Under the pieces are notes generated by a model, which was given only the letters and a program-made list of their open reading frames with translations, had not been told where the DNA came from and searched no databases. From positions 1 to 64,000 of the forward strand of contig JBCCHB010000039.1 of assembly GCA_039028975.1 (NCBI GenBank): 64,000 nt of DNA, given 5' to 3'. Position numbers and translations under genes: made by a program. Shown here in pieces: positions 18,362-26,838 of the stretch. Origin of the DNA: JAHBNG01 sp039028975 (lineage in GTDB: Bacteria; Chloroflexota; Anaerolineae; Caldilineales; Caldilineaceae). Position 1 is the first letter of the stretch, and each line of letters starts with the position of its first letter.

Positions 18362-20059
18362 ATGGCCGAGACTGACAGCCCGTTAAAAGGCTTAATCAAA
18401 ACAAATATCAACGACTTTGCGTCATGGTTGCTGGACAATGAGGTACTGGATGTCCATACCCTGAATGTCGAACTTCATAGTGAACCGATTCGTGCCGATC
18501 ATCTCTTTCACGTAACCTTGTCCGATAGTCGGACCACTATGCTACATATCGAGTTCCAAGGGCGCAGCCAACATAAACCGATGCGGCTGCGTATGTTAGA
18601 CTACATATCGCGCTTGGTTGATGAAGAGCCGAATCTTGACTTGTTCAGCGTTGTGTTTTATGTTGGACATGGGGTCGGTGCAAAAGATACGGGTAAACAC
18701 CAGATCAAAGCGCCTGATGGGCGGGTCACGATACAGTGGCAATATCATGTCATTCGTTTGTGGCAGATGGATGCAGATGAGTTACTGGCGCTGGATCGTC
18801 CTGGCCTCTTGCCGTTGGTTGGGCAAACGCAACTCCAGTCGCCAGAAGAGACACTGCCCAAGATCGTTGACAAGCTACAACACGTACCCGATACCGAACT
18901 TCAGGGGCGACTATTCGCTCATATGATAGCCTTAGTTGAGGATGAGGAGATCGTTAAGATGATTGAAAAACTTGTTGAATCGGAAGAACTTCTGACGAAT
19001 ACGCCTTATCTCCGTCGCATTCGTCAGGAGGGGCGTAAAGAAGGGGGGCTCGATGCATCACGTCGTAACCTTCTGGATGTCTTTCTAGGGTATTTCAAGC
19101 CGCAGGCAGTGGTCTATAAGAAACTGGAATACCTTTTGGCCCAAATTGATTCTCCGCAGGAATTGGATATGCTGTTTGCCTCCATCTTTCAATCCGATAG
19201 TGGGGACGACTTTATTCAGAAAGTAGAAAATATCTCTGGCGACCAAGGTGAAAACAGTTTGACCAACGGCACCGCGACATCAAAGAATAGCCCTACAGCC
19301 ACAACGCCAGAACCACTCTTCAAACCGTATACCATTAGCCCTGACGAAAAAGAGCAGATGAACCGCGATGGGCATCTGGTTTTGCCCGGCATTTTGACTG
19401 ACTATGCTTGCCAGCAACTTGTTCGCTCCCTATCCTATATCCAAGCCTTGGCCGACGATGGCGTGGACGACCCGTTGCCCAATCGCCACGCGGCTGAATA
19501 TGATCCCTATCTGGAGAGCCTGATCGCACACCCCCAAATGCTTGGCCTTGCCCGCTCCGTACTAGGGGAAGAGATCCGGTTTGACCACTGCGTTACCCTC
19601 AATCGGCCAGGGGGTAACCAGGGCATTCGCTGGCATTCTCATGAGTACGCAGATGACGATCCGAGCCTGGGCTTTATCCGCATCTTCTTCTATATTAGCG
19701 GTTTTGACGTAGGCGATGGGAACTTAAAAGTCGTGCCAGGAAGCCACCTTTTCCGAGATCCCCACATTCATGCTGATTCCAACGAAGAATTGATTGAGCA
19801 GTGGATGGCGGGCAAGAGCCACCCCATGACAAGGGAGCCGCTGGAGATTGTGGATCTGGCGGCTCCGCCTGCCACCGTTGCCTTGATGTGGACCCATGCG
19901 GCTCACGCGGTCCATCCTCGCTTGGCAACAAGCAGGACCCGGTGGTGTGTTGTTTATGCTTATCGGACTCCGGGGCGTCCATCGGGCGCTCGCTGGATCA
20001 CAGAGGCTTATGAAAACAAGTCCATTCCTGGGGCCGAGGGCTTAATGAGTTTGTATTGA
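18362..20059 (+). CDS. Rpn-type nuclease / PhyH dioxygenase fusion
   Basis: 565 residues in one open frame that reads as two proteins joined. Residues 1-285 match the Rpn (PD-(D/E)XK) putative transposase/nuclease family: D near residue 45, then LHIEFQ at about 61-66, then a long helical tail with GRKEGG-type sequence. Residues 286-318 are a low-complexity Ser/Thr linker. Residues 320-565 match phytanoyl-CoA dioxygenase-like Fe(II)/2-oxoglutarate enzymes: MNRDGHLVLPGIL, RWHSHEYADDDPSLGFIRIF, GNLKVVPGSHLFRD and a distal His in AAHAVHPR. The usual H-x-D is not clear at HSHEYADD, so the metal ligands are uncertain. The start has no strong ribosome site. The frame is continuous across the junction, but a pseudogene-derived chimera cannot be excluded. 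Confidence 0.75.
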   Translation: MAETDSPLKGLIKTNINDFASWLLDNEVLDVHTLNVELHSEPIRADHLFHVTLSDSRTTMLHIEFQGRSQHKPMRLRMLDYISRLVDEEPNLDLFSVVFYVGHGVGAKDTGKHQIKAPDGRVTIQWQYHVIRLWQMDADELLALDRPGLLPLVGQTQLQSPEETLPKIVDKLQHVPDTELQGRLFAHMIALVEDEEIVKMIEKLVESEELLTNTPYLRRIRQEGRKEGGLDASRRNLLDVFLGYFKPQAVVYKKLEYLLAQIDSPQELDMLFASIFQSDSGDDFIQKVENISGDQGENSLTNGTATSKNSPTATTPEPLFKPYTISPDEKEQMNRDGHLVLPGILTDYACQQLVRSLSYIQALADDGVDDPLPNRHAAEYDPYLESLIAHPQMLGLARSVLGEEIRFDHCVTLNRPGGNQGIRWHSHEYADDDPSLGFIRIFFYISGFDVGDGNLKVVPGSHLFRDPHIHADSNEELIEQWMAGKSHPMTREPLEIVDLAAPPATVALMWTHAAHAVHPRLATSRTRWCVVYAYRTPGRPSGARWITEAYENKSIPGAEGLMSLY

Positions 20060-20079
20060 TGAAAGCGTAAATTGTTGGG

Positions 20080-21159
20080 CTATTTTCTCATTACCTGAGG
20101 CTGAGCATTCGGCAGTTGGTGGGCCAACAAAGCCTGCTTGCGCATAATGTTCATCAATTCCGGCACTTTGGGGTGGTCGGTGCGGCCTTCAAGGTGCCGG
20201 TAGATGGTATGCATGTTGGTCATCATTCGCTCAGGCGAGTTCCAGTTGGCAAAGGGCTGTTGGGCAAACTTCTCACTGAGTACGACGGCGTGAGCCGCAT
20301 CCTGAGCGCTGCGACCAGCTTTGTGCATAGCGCGGGCCTGTTCATCTACAAACGCCCAATAGGCTTTGACCGTCTCGACACCGAACTTGTCCGTGATTGG
20401 CCCATGCCCTGGTACAATAACTTCCACATCCATCTCCAGAATTTTGTCTAACGCGGCCAACCACTTCTCAACCGGTCCCGCCCACATGACCGGTGTGGAT
20501 TCGATAAATAGTACGTCTGCACTAAAAAGCATCTTTGAATCCGGTATATAGACCATCAGATCTCCTTGGGTATGGGCAGGACCTACCTCAATCAGCCGGA
20601 TTTGTCGCCCGCCCATTTCGAGTTCAAGCTCACCAGAAAAGGTGCGAGTTGGTGGCGTATGCACGACCTGATCAAAGGCATAGGGCTTGACCATATTCTG
20701 GAACCAGTGACCGATTTTTCCCGCGCCGAAGAGACTGACCGTACTTAGCAATTTCCCCACCTTGCCCAACATCAACAACGACTTGGGCTGGACGTTTAGC
20801 ATCTCGTCCGCGCTGGCCTGTGAGGTGATGATCTCAGCATCGGCCACAAGCTGATTCCCCCAAAAGTGATCGCCATCAGCATGGGTGTTGACCACTGTCC
20901 GAATTGAGGCTGTCTCTGTGAGCGATTGCATCCCGTCGAGCATGGTGCGGGTATAGTTGGGATCCCACAGGGTATCAACCAACAACGACTCACCCTCCCC
21001 CATAATCAACCCCGCGTTCGATTCACCCCAGGAACCATTGGGAACCATCCAGGCATAGATATTGCTGCCCAGATCGTAGAGCCCTTCGGCATACTTGGGT
21101 TCTTCTTGATAGCGGGTCTTTGTGGCACCGGTTGGGGCAATGCAGGCCCATTGGTTCAT
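20080..21159 (-). CDS. MBL-fold metallo-hydrolase
   Basis: About 359 residues from ATG 21159; AGGGA 7 nt upstream favours it over the in-frame GTG at 21174. The metal motif is THADGDH, i.e. H-x-D-x-D-H, with Asp where most family members have the second His. Further metal positions are GPAHTQGD and a C-terminal VPGHGP. It probably hydrolyses an ester, lactone or thioester; the substrate is unknown. It converges on the Rpn-PhyH gene with a 20-nt gap. A 75-bp palindrome lies upstream at 21247-21321. Confidence 0.85.
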   Translation of the reverse strand: MNQWACIAPTGATKTRYQEEPKYAEGLYDLGSNIYAWMVPNGSWGESNAGLIMGEGESLLVDTLWDPNYTRTMLDGMQSLTETASIRTVVNTHADGDHFWGNQLVADAEIITSQASADEMLNVQPKSLLMLGKVGKLLSTVSLFGAGKIGHWFQNMVKPYAFDQVVHTPPTRTFSGELELEMGGRQIRLIEVGPAHTQGDLMVYIPDSKMLFSADVLFIESTPVMWAGPVEKWLAALDKILEMDVEVIVPGHGPITDKFGVETVKAYWAFVDEQARAMHKAGRSAQDAAHAVVLSEKFAQQPFANWNSPERMMTNMHTIYRHLEGRTDHPKVPELMNIMRKQALLAHQLPNAQPQVMRK

Positions 21160-21246
21160 GATCATTTCCCTCACTTGGATATGGATTAGAGTGAGAACAT
21201 TAGTCTAACATGTTACAAAAGGACCAGTACATTCAGATTGGTGTTG

Positions 21247-21321
21247 GTATACTCTGCACGGGTTAAAACTGGACATTTACCCTGAGTAAAAATGTTCATT
21301 TCTAACCCGTTCGCAGTATAC
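21247..21321. repeat. 75-bp palindromic element
   Basis: The outer arms 21247-21265 and 21303-21321 pair over about 19 bp with few mismatches and both end in GTATAC. The inner arms around GGACATTT and AAATGTTC also pair. There is no T tract on either side. It lies between the antiporter stop and the MBL start, so it may be a mobile palindrome (REP/MITE-like) or an mRNA-processing hairpin. Confidence 0.55.
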
Positions 21322-21437
21322 TATCCCCACCCAGGTTCTCTTTCTTGTGTAGGTGATGGCTCATTCAGTAGATTGTAGGAATGAGTTGTAAATAACTTGC
21401 GCGTTTCAACCGGGTGTAGCCCCTTCAAGTGCTCAAG

Positions 21438-23000
21438 TTATTTAATTCCCGTTCCTAGCGTTAATTGAGTGTTTTGAAGCGAGCAAGCCTTGGCCAATTC
21501 AATGCCTGCTTGGGCCATGGGCATACTGACCGTTGTCACCCCGGCTTGAATGAGTGCATCTTCTTCCTGCTCATCCCGAACAAGCGCATTGATAGGCCCT
21601 GAAAATCCCTGCTGGCGCAGCATTTGAGTGGCCAAATAACTACCATCATGGCTCGGTGTTGCTAGCAGCACGGCAACAAGATTTCCAACGTCCAGCCCTT
21701 GCCACAATTCAGGATCCTGTTCATCGCCAAAGATCACCCGGCGACCCGCCGCAATATTTGCTTCAATCTGAGCCGGATCTGAATCCAAGCCCAGAGGTCG
21801 CCCCCCATGATCTACAAGGTAGTCGTAGGCAGCAGACCCGGCCCGCCCCATGCCAATGATTAGTGTATCGGTGCCACCAAGTGAGTGGGGTAGCTCATCG
21901 GGGTGATGGATTGCTTGGCGCTCGAAGCGAACCAGGATCTTTTCATAGCGCGCCCATAGAGCATTCGCTGCGCTATTGAGTGGTGCATTCAGGGCGTATG
22001 CAATGGCAACCAAAAGTCCCAGTACAATGACCATGGATTCAGGTATTAGTCCGCTGTGTGCAGAGGCTGCTCCAACAATAAGCGCAAACTCGCTGTAGGC
22101 CATTAGCGTAATGCTGGCCATAAAGGCTGTGCGAGCGCGCAAACGAAATAGCACAAACAGGCCAAAGAAGAGAATGCCCTTTATCGGCAGAAGCAGTAGA
22201 AGGATTGCTAGCGTCCACAGATCACTAAGCTGTGGCAAACCAGTTAACCCAATCTGCAAGAAGAAGGCAACAAGAAAAATCTCTTTAATAGCCCATAGTT
22301 TCTCATAGACTATCTCGGCTTGAGAACTTCCGGCTAGCAGAATACCTGCCACCAAAGCCCCCAACTTAGGGCTTAGACCACCTAACTCAAAGAGCCAGCC
22401 AACGCCAAGTGCCATCAGCAAACTATAGACCAGCAGAAGCTCGTCATGGCCGCTTAAATCTAACCCGCGCAGCAGTAGCGGGCGTAAGAACGGCAGAATT
22501 AGCAAGCCAAGCGCCCACCAATTCGGTGTTTCGGCGCCAGTGAATGCCAGCAATCCAACTGCTACCAAGTCTTGGAAGATGAGGATGCCAATAGCCACGC
22601 GGCCGTGGTAGGCATCTAGTTCGCCGCGTGCCTCTAACAATTTTGCCGTTAAGACGGTACTAGAGAAACCCAATCCGATGGCCACAAAGAGAGCTGCTAC
22701 GAGTGGCACATTGAGCGCCAAAAGTACACCTGCAAAAAGACCGATACTCACGACTAGGTGAAGCGAACCTACGCCCAGCACCTCTGGCTGCATCATGCTC
22801 TTGATTCGAATATGTAGTCCAACCGTGAAAAGCAGAAAGATGACCCCAAAATCACCGATGGTACCAAGCGTGTCTGTCGCAGTTATACCTAAAGCCGCTA
22901 AGAAAAGACCTGCGGCTAGAAAGCCAACCAGCACAGGGAGACGCATCAACTTGGCAATCACGCCCGCCGAATAGGCTGTTACCAACCAAACTATCTCCAT
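21438..23000 (-). CDS. CPA2 cation/proton antiporter with TrkA-N domain
   Basis: 520 residues. Residues 1-365 form about 12 membrane helices of the Na+(K+)/H+ exchanger type (KefB-like): VGLGFSSTVLTAKLL, KLGALVAGILLAGS and FALIVGAASAHSGLI. Residues 380-500 form a Rossmann RCK/TrkA-N domain beginning LIIGMGRAGSAAYDYL, which normally binds NAD(H) and gates transport. It likely exports K+ or Na+ for ion or pH balance. ATG 23000 has GGGAG upstream. Expression probably depends on the leader at 23191-23357. Confidence 0.85.
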   Translation of the reverse strand: MEIVWLVTAYSAGVIAKLMRLPVLVGFLAAGLFLAALGITATDTLGTIGDFGVIFLLFTVGLHIRIKSMMQPEVLGVGSLHLVVSIGLFAGVLLALNVPLVAALFVAIGLGFSSTVLTAKLLEARGELDAYHGRVAIGILIFQDLVAVGLLAFTGAETPNWWALGLLILPFLRPLLLRGLDLSGHDELLLVYSLLMALGVGWLFELGGLSPKLGALVAGILLAGSSQAEIVYEKLWAIKEIFLVAFFLQIGLTGLPQLSDLWTLAILLLLLPIKGILFFGLFVLFRLRARTAFMASITLMAYSEFALIVGAASAHSGLIPESMVIVLGLLVAIAYALNAPLNSAANALWARYEKILVRFERQAIHHPDELPHSLGGTDTLIIGMGRAGSAAYDYLVDHGGRPLGLDSDPAQIEANIAAGRRVIFGDEQDPELWQGLDVGNLVAVLLATPSHDGSYLATQMLRQQGFSGPINALVRDEQEEDALIQAGVTTVSMPMAQAGIELAKACSLQNTQLTLGTGIK

Positions 23001-23190
23001 TTATAGATCTCCCAGTGGCTTGCGCCGAGCCATCATGGATATCAGTACCCTCTGTAGAACCAGACCGAAATAATCTATTTGGGGTTGCTTTACCGCGAGA
23101 CCATCCAAACTTAACCTCTCGCAGCGTGTGTACATAGTCATCCAGCGATAGAACCAATGATCTACTTCAAAACTAGAAAAAGAACAAAAA

Positions 23191-23357
23191 GCCGACGCAA
23201 ATCACCCCTTAAAAGAGATAATTCGTGTCGGCCTACTTTACAACTCATCACCAAAGAGATTGTCTATATCTCTTGTAGCTATGCTTTGTCTAGTCTTCCC
23301 CAATTATCTATACGGACATCAGAAGTTTTGTCTATTGAACATCACACCTTTAAAGAC
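23191..23357 (-). promoter_or_regulatory. Candidate riboswitch/attenuator leader (antiporter)
   Basis: On the minus strand, about 115 nt of possible aptamer precede a conserved 19-mer (+ strand 23226-23244, TGTCGGCCTACTTTACAAC). That element enters a hairpin whose arms 23191-23202 and 23221-23232 pair over 12 positions. A T-rich tract (TTTTTGTTCTTTTT) follows, so it looks like an intrinsic terminator inside the 5' leader. The same element precedes the Ca/Na antiporter gene. The ligand is unknown and no known riboswitch class was recognised by eye. Confidence 0.55.
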
Positions 23358-23363
23358 AATGAT

Positions 23364-23392
23364 ATTATAACGGTTTGTACAAGGTATGTCAA
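23364..23392 (-). promoter_or_regulatory. Consensus sigma70-type promoter
   Basis: On the minus strand, TTGACA (23387-23392), a 17-nt spacer and TATAAT (23364-23369): a perfect match to consensus. Transcription would begin near 23357 and give a leader of about 357 nt before the CPA2 antiporter start. Confidence 0.8.
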
Positions 23393-23484
23393 TGGTTTTT
23401 CATTAACACTTGATTAATGGTGCCTTTACGCCATTACGTCCCTATACCCTTGCCCAGTCGGCTTTGTCAAGACCGCTCGTATAA

Positions 23485-24405
23485 CTACCAACCCCCAACG
23501 TTTATTCCCCAACGAGCTAACCCGAGCAAGACTAGTAACCCTCCTTCCCAGCGTGAAAGCTGCCAACCTGACCGCATCATTATGAGTAGCGCCAATACCA
23601 TTCCTATCATCAGGGGTAAGCTCTGTTGGGCTACAGCACCAACCGTAAAGGGGGCAATCACTGCGGCCAGCCCTAGCGCTCCCAGTATGTTAAAGAGATC
23701 GCTGCCAATCAGGTTGCCTGCTGATACGTTATGTAGACCGCGCACCAGGCCAGCAGCAGACGTAGCGATCTCTGGCGTCGAGGTTCCTAATGCCACAATG
23801 GTTACGCCAATCAGCCATTCGGATACACCAAAACTCCGCGCAATAGTGGATGCGGACTCAACCAAGAAGTGCGCGCCCGCTAGCACCACAATAAGTCCTC
23901 CCACTAGACGTGGGATGTCCATCCTAGAAAATTCTCCCGCTGGAGTCTCCTCGTCTGGCATCTCCCGACTAATGCCCAAATATAGTAGATACCCAGCGAT
24001 CATAGCCAGCAGTATGCCACCTTCCCATCTCGCTAGATGTAAGTCAGAAAGAAAAACTGCCAGAAGAATTGCAGAGACTAGCAGTATAAAACCATCCCGG
24101 TAGACTATTTGCCGAGACATGTTAATTCCACGTACCAGCGCAACGCCTCCCAAAATAATGCCGACATTAAATATGTTGGATCCAATCACATTGCCCAGCG
24201 CGATATCTGGCGACCCTTCAAAGGCAGCATCTGCGCTTACCGCTAACTCTGGCAGCGAGGTACCAATAGCCACCACTGTCAAGCCAATAACCAAATCAGA
24301 TAGCCCCAGTCGTCGGGCCAGTCTCGCCGCACTTTCCACAATCCACACAGCGCCGAGCCACAATACGACAATACTAACAATAAGAACTAGCAGTTGACTA
24401 ATCAT
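23485..24405 (-). CDS. Ca2+/Na+ antiporter (CaCA family)
   Basis: 306 residues, about ten membrane helices in two inverted halves. The alpha-repeat signatures are GTSLPELAVSADA with GNVIGSNIFN in the first half, and GTSTPEIATS with GNLIGSDLFN in the second. The family (YrbG-like) exchanges Ca2+ or K+ for Na+ or H+. ATG 24405 has only a weak ribosome site. A strong promoter and an attenuator-like leader lie upstream, matching those of the CPA2 antiporter, so the two ion transporters are probably co-regulated though not co-transcribed. Confidence 0.88.
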   Translation of the reverse strand: MISQLLVLIVSIVVLWLGAVWIVESAARLARRLGLSDLVIGLTVVAIGTSLPELAVSADAAFEGSPDIALGNVIGSNIFNVGIILGGVALVRGINMSRQIVYRDGFILLVSAILLAVFLSDLHLARWEGGILLAMIAGYLLYLGISREMPDEETPAGEFSRMDIPRLVGGLIVVLAGAHFLVESASTIARSFGVSEWLIGVTIVALGTSTPEIATSAAGLVRGLHNVSAGNLIGSDLFNILGALGLAAVIAPFTVGAVAQQSLPLMIGMVLALLIMMRSGWQLSRWEGGLLVLLGLARWGINVGGW

Positions 24406-24460
24406 CGTTTGCTTTCATAACTTTGTCTCCCACAACCTTAGGAAGTGAGTCGTTCCAAAA

Positions 24461-24638
24461 AACCAATAAAAAGAGCCGACACGTTCCAAATAGGGAAACC
24501 ATGTCGGCCTACTTTGCAACTTGTCATCTTTGCTTATTAGTGCTTTTTCGATTACTTGACGAAAGCCGTTTATCCTGCAAAGAGTACACTTTACCCAGTC
24601 TACCTGAGTATTTGATTATTTGTTTAAATTCAAATATA
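24461..24638 (-). promoter_or_regulatory. Candidate riboswitch/attenuator leader (Ca/Na antiporter)
   Basis: The conserved 19-mer (+ strand 24502-24520, TGTCGGCCTACTTTGCAAC) differs at one base from the copy at 23226. It forms part of a hairpin with arms at 24475-24481 and 24502-24508 (GCCGACA/TGTCGGC), extended by a second short stem. On the minus strand CTTTTTATTGGTTTTTT follows. About 120 nt of leader precede the element. Loops and spacers differ between the copies while the stem and the 19-mer are kept, as expected of a regulatory RNA. Confidence 0.55.
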
Positions 24639-24644
24639 TGGTAC

Positions 24645-24672
24645 AGTGTAGCATAGATATAAAGTTTGTCAA
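24645..24672 (-). promoter_or_regulatory. Sigma70-type promoter
   Basis: On the minus strand, TTGACA (24667-24672), a 16-nt spacer and TACACT (24645-24650). Transcription would start near 24638, about 230 nt before the Ca/Na antiporter start. Confidence 0.65.
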
Positions 24673-24704
24673 TAGTTTGTTTAAGAAAGGGCGCTAGAAT
24701 TAGA

Positions 24705-25158
24705 TTAACGTTTTTTCTTCGCAGGTGGAAATTTCTTATCGAGATCTTCGTCCACGATCAAAATCACAATACGTTCTCCGGTTTTGGTGCTCATATCGGT
24801 GTGCAAGCTAACCATCCGGCATCCGGTCACGCGCGTGACAATCTCCTCTAACAACGAACGTGAACCTTCGAAGATCTGCCGTCGCATCTCCTTAACCAAA
24901 TCGCGGCCCTCTTGATTAGACGCTATAGATATCCAGAAAAAGATTTTCCCGCCGCCCTTCGACAAGCTCAGGGGACAACTGGAAAATCTTTTTCTTAAAG
25001 ACTATAGCTTATGCTCGGCTGGCGTCATCAGCCCCTGTAGCCGCACAAGAATCATGCCGCCCAGGAACATGGTGCGTGCATCAACTGGTCCACGCCCTAG
25101 ATGTTCTTTTTCAAACTGGATAATTCCCTTCGTAAAGCTTGCTTCGGTTGCGCCTCAT
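24705..25158 (-). pseudogene. DUF2294 protein, disrupted
   Basis: The reading frame begins ATG 25158 (MRRNRSKLYEG), shifts by one base near 25122-25126, continues as IIQFEKEHLGRGPVDART through GLMTPAEHKL, and hits a stop where a 79-bp element is inserted. After the insert the C-terminal half resumes (SNQEGRDLVKEMRRQI through HTDMSTKTGERIVILIVDED). Together these rebuild a DUF2294-type protein of about 115 residues, a family of unknown biochemical role. Removing the insert and one TA restores K-L-A-S-N-Q-E-G at the junction. The 86-residue ORF ending at 24705 is the surviving C-terminal half and is unlikely to be functional. Confidence 0.75.
24926..25004. mobile_element. 79-bp MITE-like insertion
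   Basis: Terminal inverted repeats start TAG at both ends and share a perfect 15-bp block, AGAAAAAGATTTTCC (24935-24949, inverted at 24981-24995). The element is flanked by TA on each side (24924-24925 and 25005-25006), the target duplication typical of IS630/Tc1-mariner elements. Its centre (24954-24974) carries CCCTTCGACAAGCTCAGGG, a palindromic motif that I recall as a common dispersed repeat in several bacterial phyla. It has no coding capacity and would need a transposase in trans. Confidence 0.7.
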
Positions 25159-25271
25159 GTCATAACCGTAATCATAGCGCCGAGTGTAAACGACAGCAGT
25201 AATGTAGATAATTTATGCTAATCTCGGTGCTCTTTATAGATATTCTTCAACTTCTGATAACGGTTACCTGT

Positions 25272-25661
25272 TTACAACAATTGCCACGCAATCATGATCA
25301 ATCCCACAATGGAGATCGTCCAGACGATGCTACGGGCAAAAGGTATGCCCATCAAATAGAGGGGAATGTAGAGCACTCGACAGATTAAGTAGATCCAGCC
25401 ACCAAGGGCCGTTGCACCATTGGCATCGCCCGTTACTTGAACGAGAATCAACAGACCAATCGCCCATGGTACGGTTTCTTTAAAGTTGGCATTGGCGCGT
25501 TCCGCACGTTGCGCTGCCATTTTTTCACCTACACTTACGTCGTCACGTGAACCCGCCAAGGCTAATAGTCCAGAATTGGCTACGGCAAAATAGGCAGGCA
25601 TTAGATAGTATACCAGAGCCAGGACAAACGTAAGGAGAATAATCAAAGTTTCGGTTGTCAT
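25272..25661 (-). CDS. MAPEG family membrane protein
   Basis: 129 residues with four predicted helices. The order and motifs (RAERANANFKETVPWAIGLL in helix 2, GGWIYLICRVLYIPLYLMG in helix 3) fit the MAPEG family, membrane proteins that in eukaryotes act on eicosanoids and glutathione; bacterial roles are mostly unknown. GAGGG precedes ATG 25661. It lies 16 nt after the LLM oxidoreductase gene on the same strand, so the two are probably co-transcribed. Confidence 0.8.
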   Translation of the reverse strand: MTTETLIILLTFVLALVYYLMPAYFAVANSGLLALAGSRDDVSVGEKMAAQRAERANANFKETVPWAIGLLILVQVTGDANGATALGGWIYLICRVLYIPLYLMGIPFARSIVWTISIVGLIMIAWQLL

Positions 25662-25677
25662 TTAGGAATTCCCTCAT

Positions 25678-26838
25678 TTAAGCTGGTACCTTCTCTGCCT
25701 CGTACCGCTCTGTGGCTTCTTCCACAGCCTTCATTTGCTTCTCCGCTAAACCAGAGCGAGCAGCTTCAGCACGATCTGCCGCGGCTTGGAGTCCACCACC
25801 TGACGATTGGAAGTGGGGCATGACTTCACGGGCAAATAGCTCAAAACTCTTGTGAGTGGCCTGGGGATTCGCCCAATTATGGGCCAATGTTAGATACGCA
25901 CCAAAGCCGCCGTTGGACTGTTCGACCAAGCTGTGAATCTGCTCCACCATACGTTCCGGCGTGCCAACCACACCCAAGCCGCCGTTGACAAAGTCGATCA
26001 TTTCATCCAAATTGTTGCCATCTACGGCCATCTGTGGGAAGGCGGCCACATCTTGGAAGTAGCGGAACCATTGCTCCATGCCGTACCTCACATCCTCGCG
26101 AGCCTGTTCTTCGGTTTCGGCTAAGTGCATCATCCCTACCAGACGCCATTTGGCTCGATCGGCAACCTGCCCATATTGGGCTGCAACCTCTTCTTGAATG
26201 GTCCAGTGATGAGCCAAAACATCCATGCCAATGGCTACCGTAGCCCCCAGAGAGAGGACGCCAGCACCGTATCGCCCAGCTAGCTTGGCACCAGATGGTG
26301 AAGCAACTGCAGCTACCGTCATATCAAAGAGTGGATCCGAGTAGGGGCGCAGATGTAGGCGAGCATCCTTGAGCGTCAGATGTTCACCTTCATAGGAGAT
26401 AGGTTCTTCGCTGGTCAGCAGATGGACCAGAATCTCCATATACTCTTCCAGTAGAGGCCGCATTTGGGGTGGCTCTAGCCCAAGCATGGCTGCATCAGTT
26501 GGCAAGGCACCCGGACCAACGCCAAGCATGACCCGACCACGGGTCAGGTGGTCCAAAAGCACCATGCGTTCAGCAGTCCACAATGGGTTGTGGTACGGTA
26601 AGGAGACAACGCCAGTGCCTAGCTTAATATTGCGGGTACGTTCCGCTGCGGCCATGATAAAAGTCTCGGGCGAGGCGATAATTTCACTGCCGGCGGAGTG
26701 GTGTTCACCAATCCAGGCTTCGTCATAGCCTAGATGGTCTAGATGAACCAACAAGTCCAGATCCTGCTCCAGCGAGAGGGTTGGGTTGTGCCCCGGAGCG
26801 TGGAAGGGGGCCATAAAAATCCCAAATTTCATCTTCAT
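25678..26838 (-). CDS. LLM-class flavin-dependent oxidoreductase
   Basis: 386 residues with a luciferase-like TIM barrel: MKFGIFMAPFH at the N-terminus, GYDEAWIGEHH, KLGTGVVSLPYHNPLWTAERMVLLD and GRVMLGVGPGALPTDA are typical of the limonene-monooxygenase-like subgroup using reduced FMN. The C-terminal 40 residues are charged and Ala-rich, beyond the usual barrel. The substrate is unknown. AAGGAG lies before ATG 26838. It is followed by the MAPEG gene and preceded, after a gap of about 130 nt, by the ROK kinase gene. Confidence 0.88.
   Translation of the reverse strand: MKMKFGIFMAPFHAPGHNPTLSLEQDLDLLVHLDHLGYDEAWIGEHHSAGSEIIASPETFIMAAAERTRNIKLGTGVVSLPYHNPLWTAERMVLLDHLTRGRVMLGVGPGALPTDAAMLGLEPPQMRPLLEEYMEILVHLLTSEEPISYEGEHLTLKDARLHLRPYSDPLFDMTVAAVASPSGAKLAGRYGAGVLSLGATVAIGMDVLAHHWTIQEEVAAQYGQVADRAKWRLVGMMHLAETEEQAREDVRYGMEQWFRYFQDVAAFPQMAVDGNNLDEMIDFVNGGLGVVGTPERMVEQIHSLVEQSNGGFGAYLTLAHNWANPQATHKSFELFAREVMPHFQSSGGGLQAAADRAEAARSGLAEKQMKAVEEATERYEAEKVPA

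Noticed and set aside
23417..24103. 228-codon + strand ORF opposite the Ca/Na antiporter
   Set aside because: The minus strand encodes an unmistakable CaCA protein; the + strand product is Pro/Ser/Arg-rich with no family features.
24475..24520. Leader element as a class I cyclic-di-GMP riboswitch
   Set aside because: GCAAAG-type strings look slightly similar, but the required GEMM helices and the tetraloop-receptor pattern are not visible.
24423..24656. 77-codon + strand ORF across the Ca/Na antiporter leader
   Set aside because: It covers the conserved leader hairpin and the promoter of the minus-strand gene and lacks protein features.
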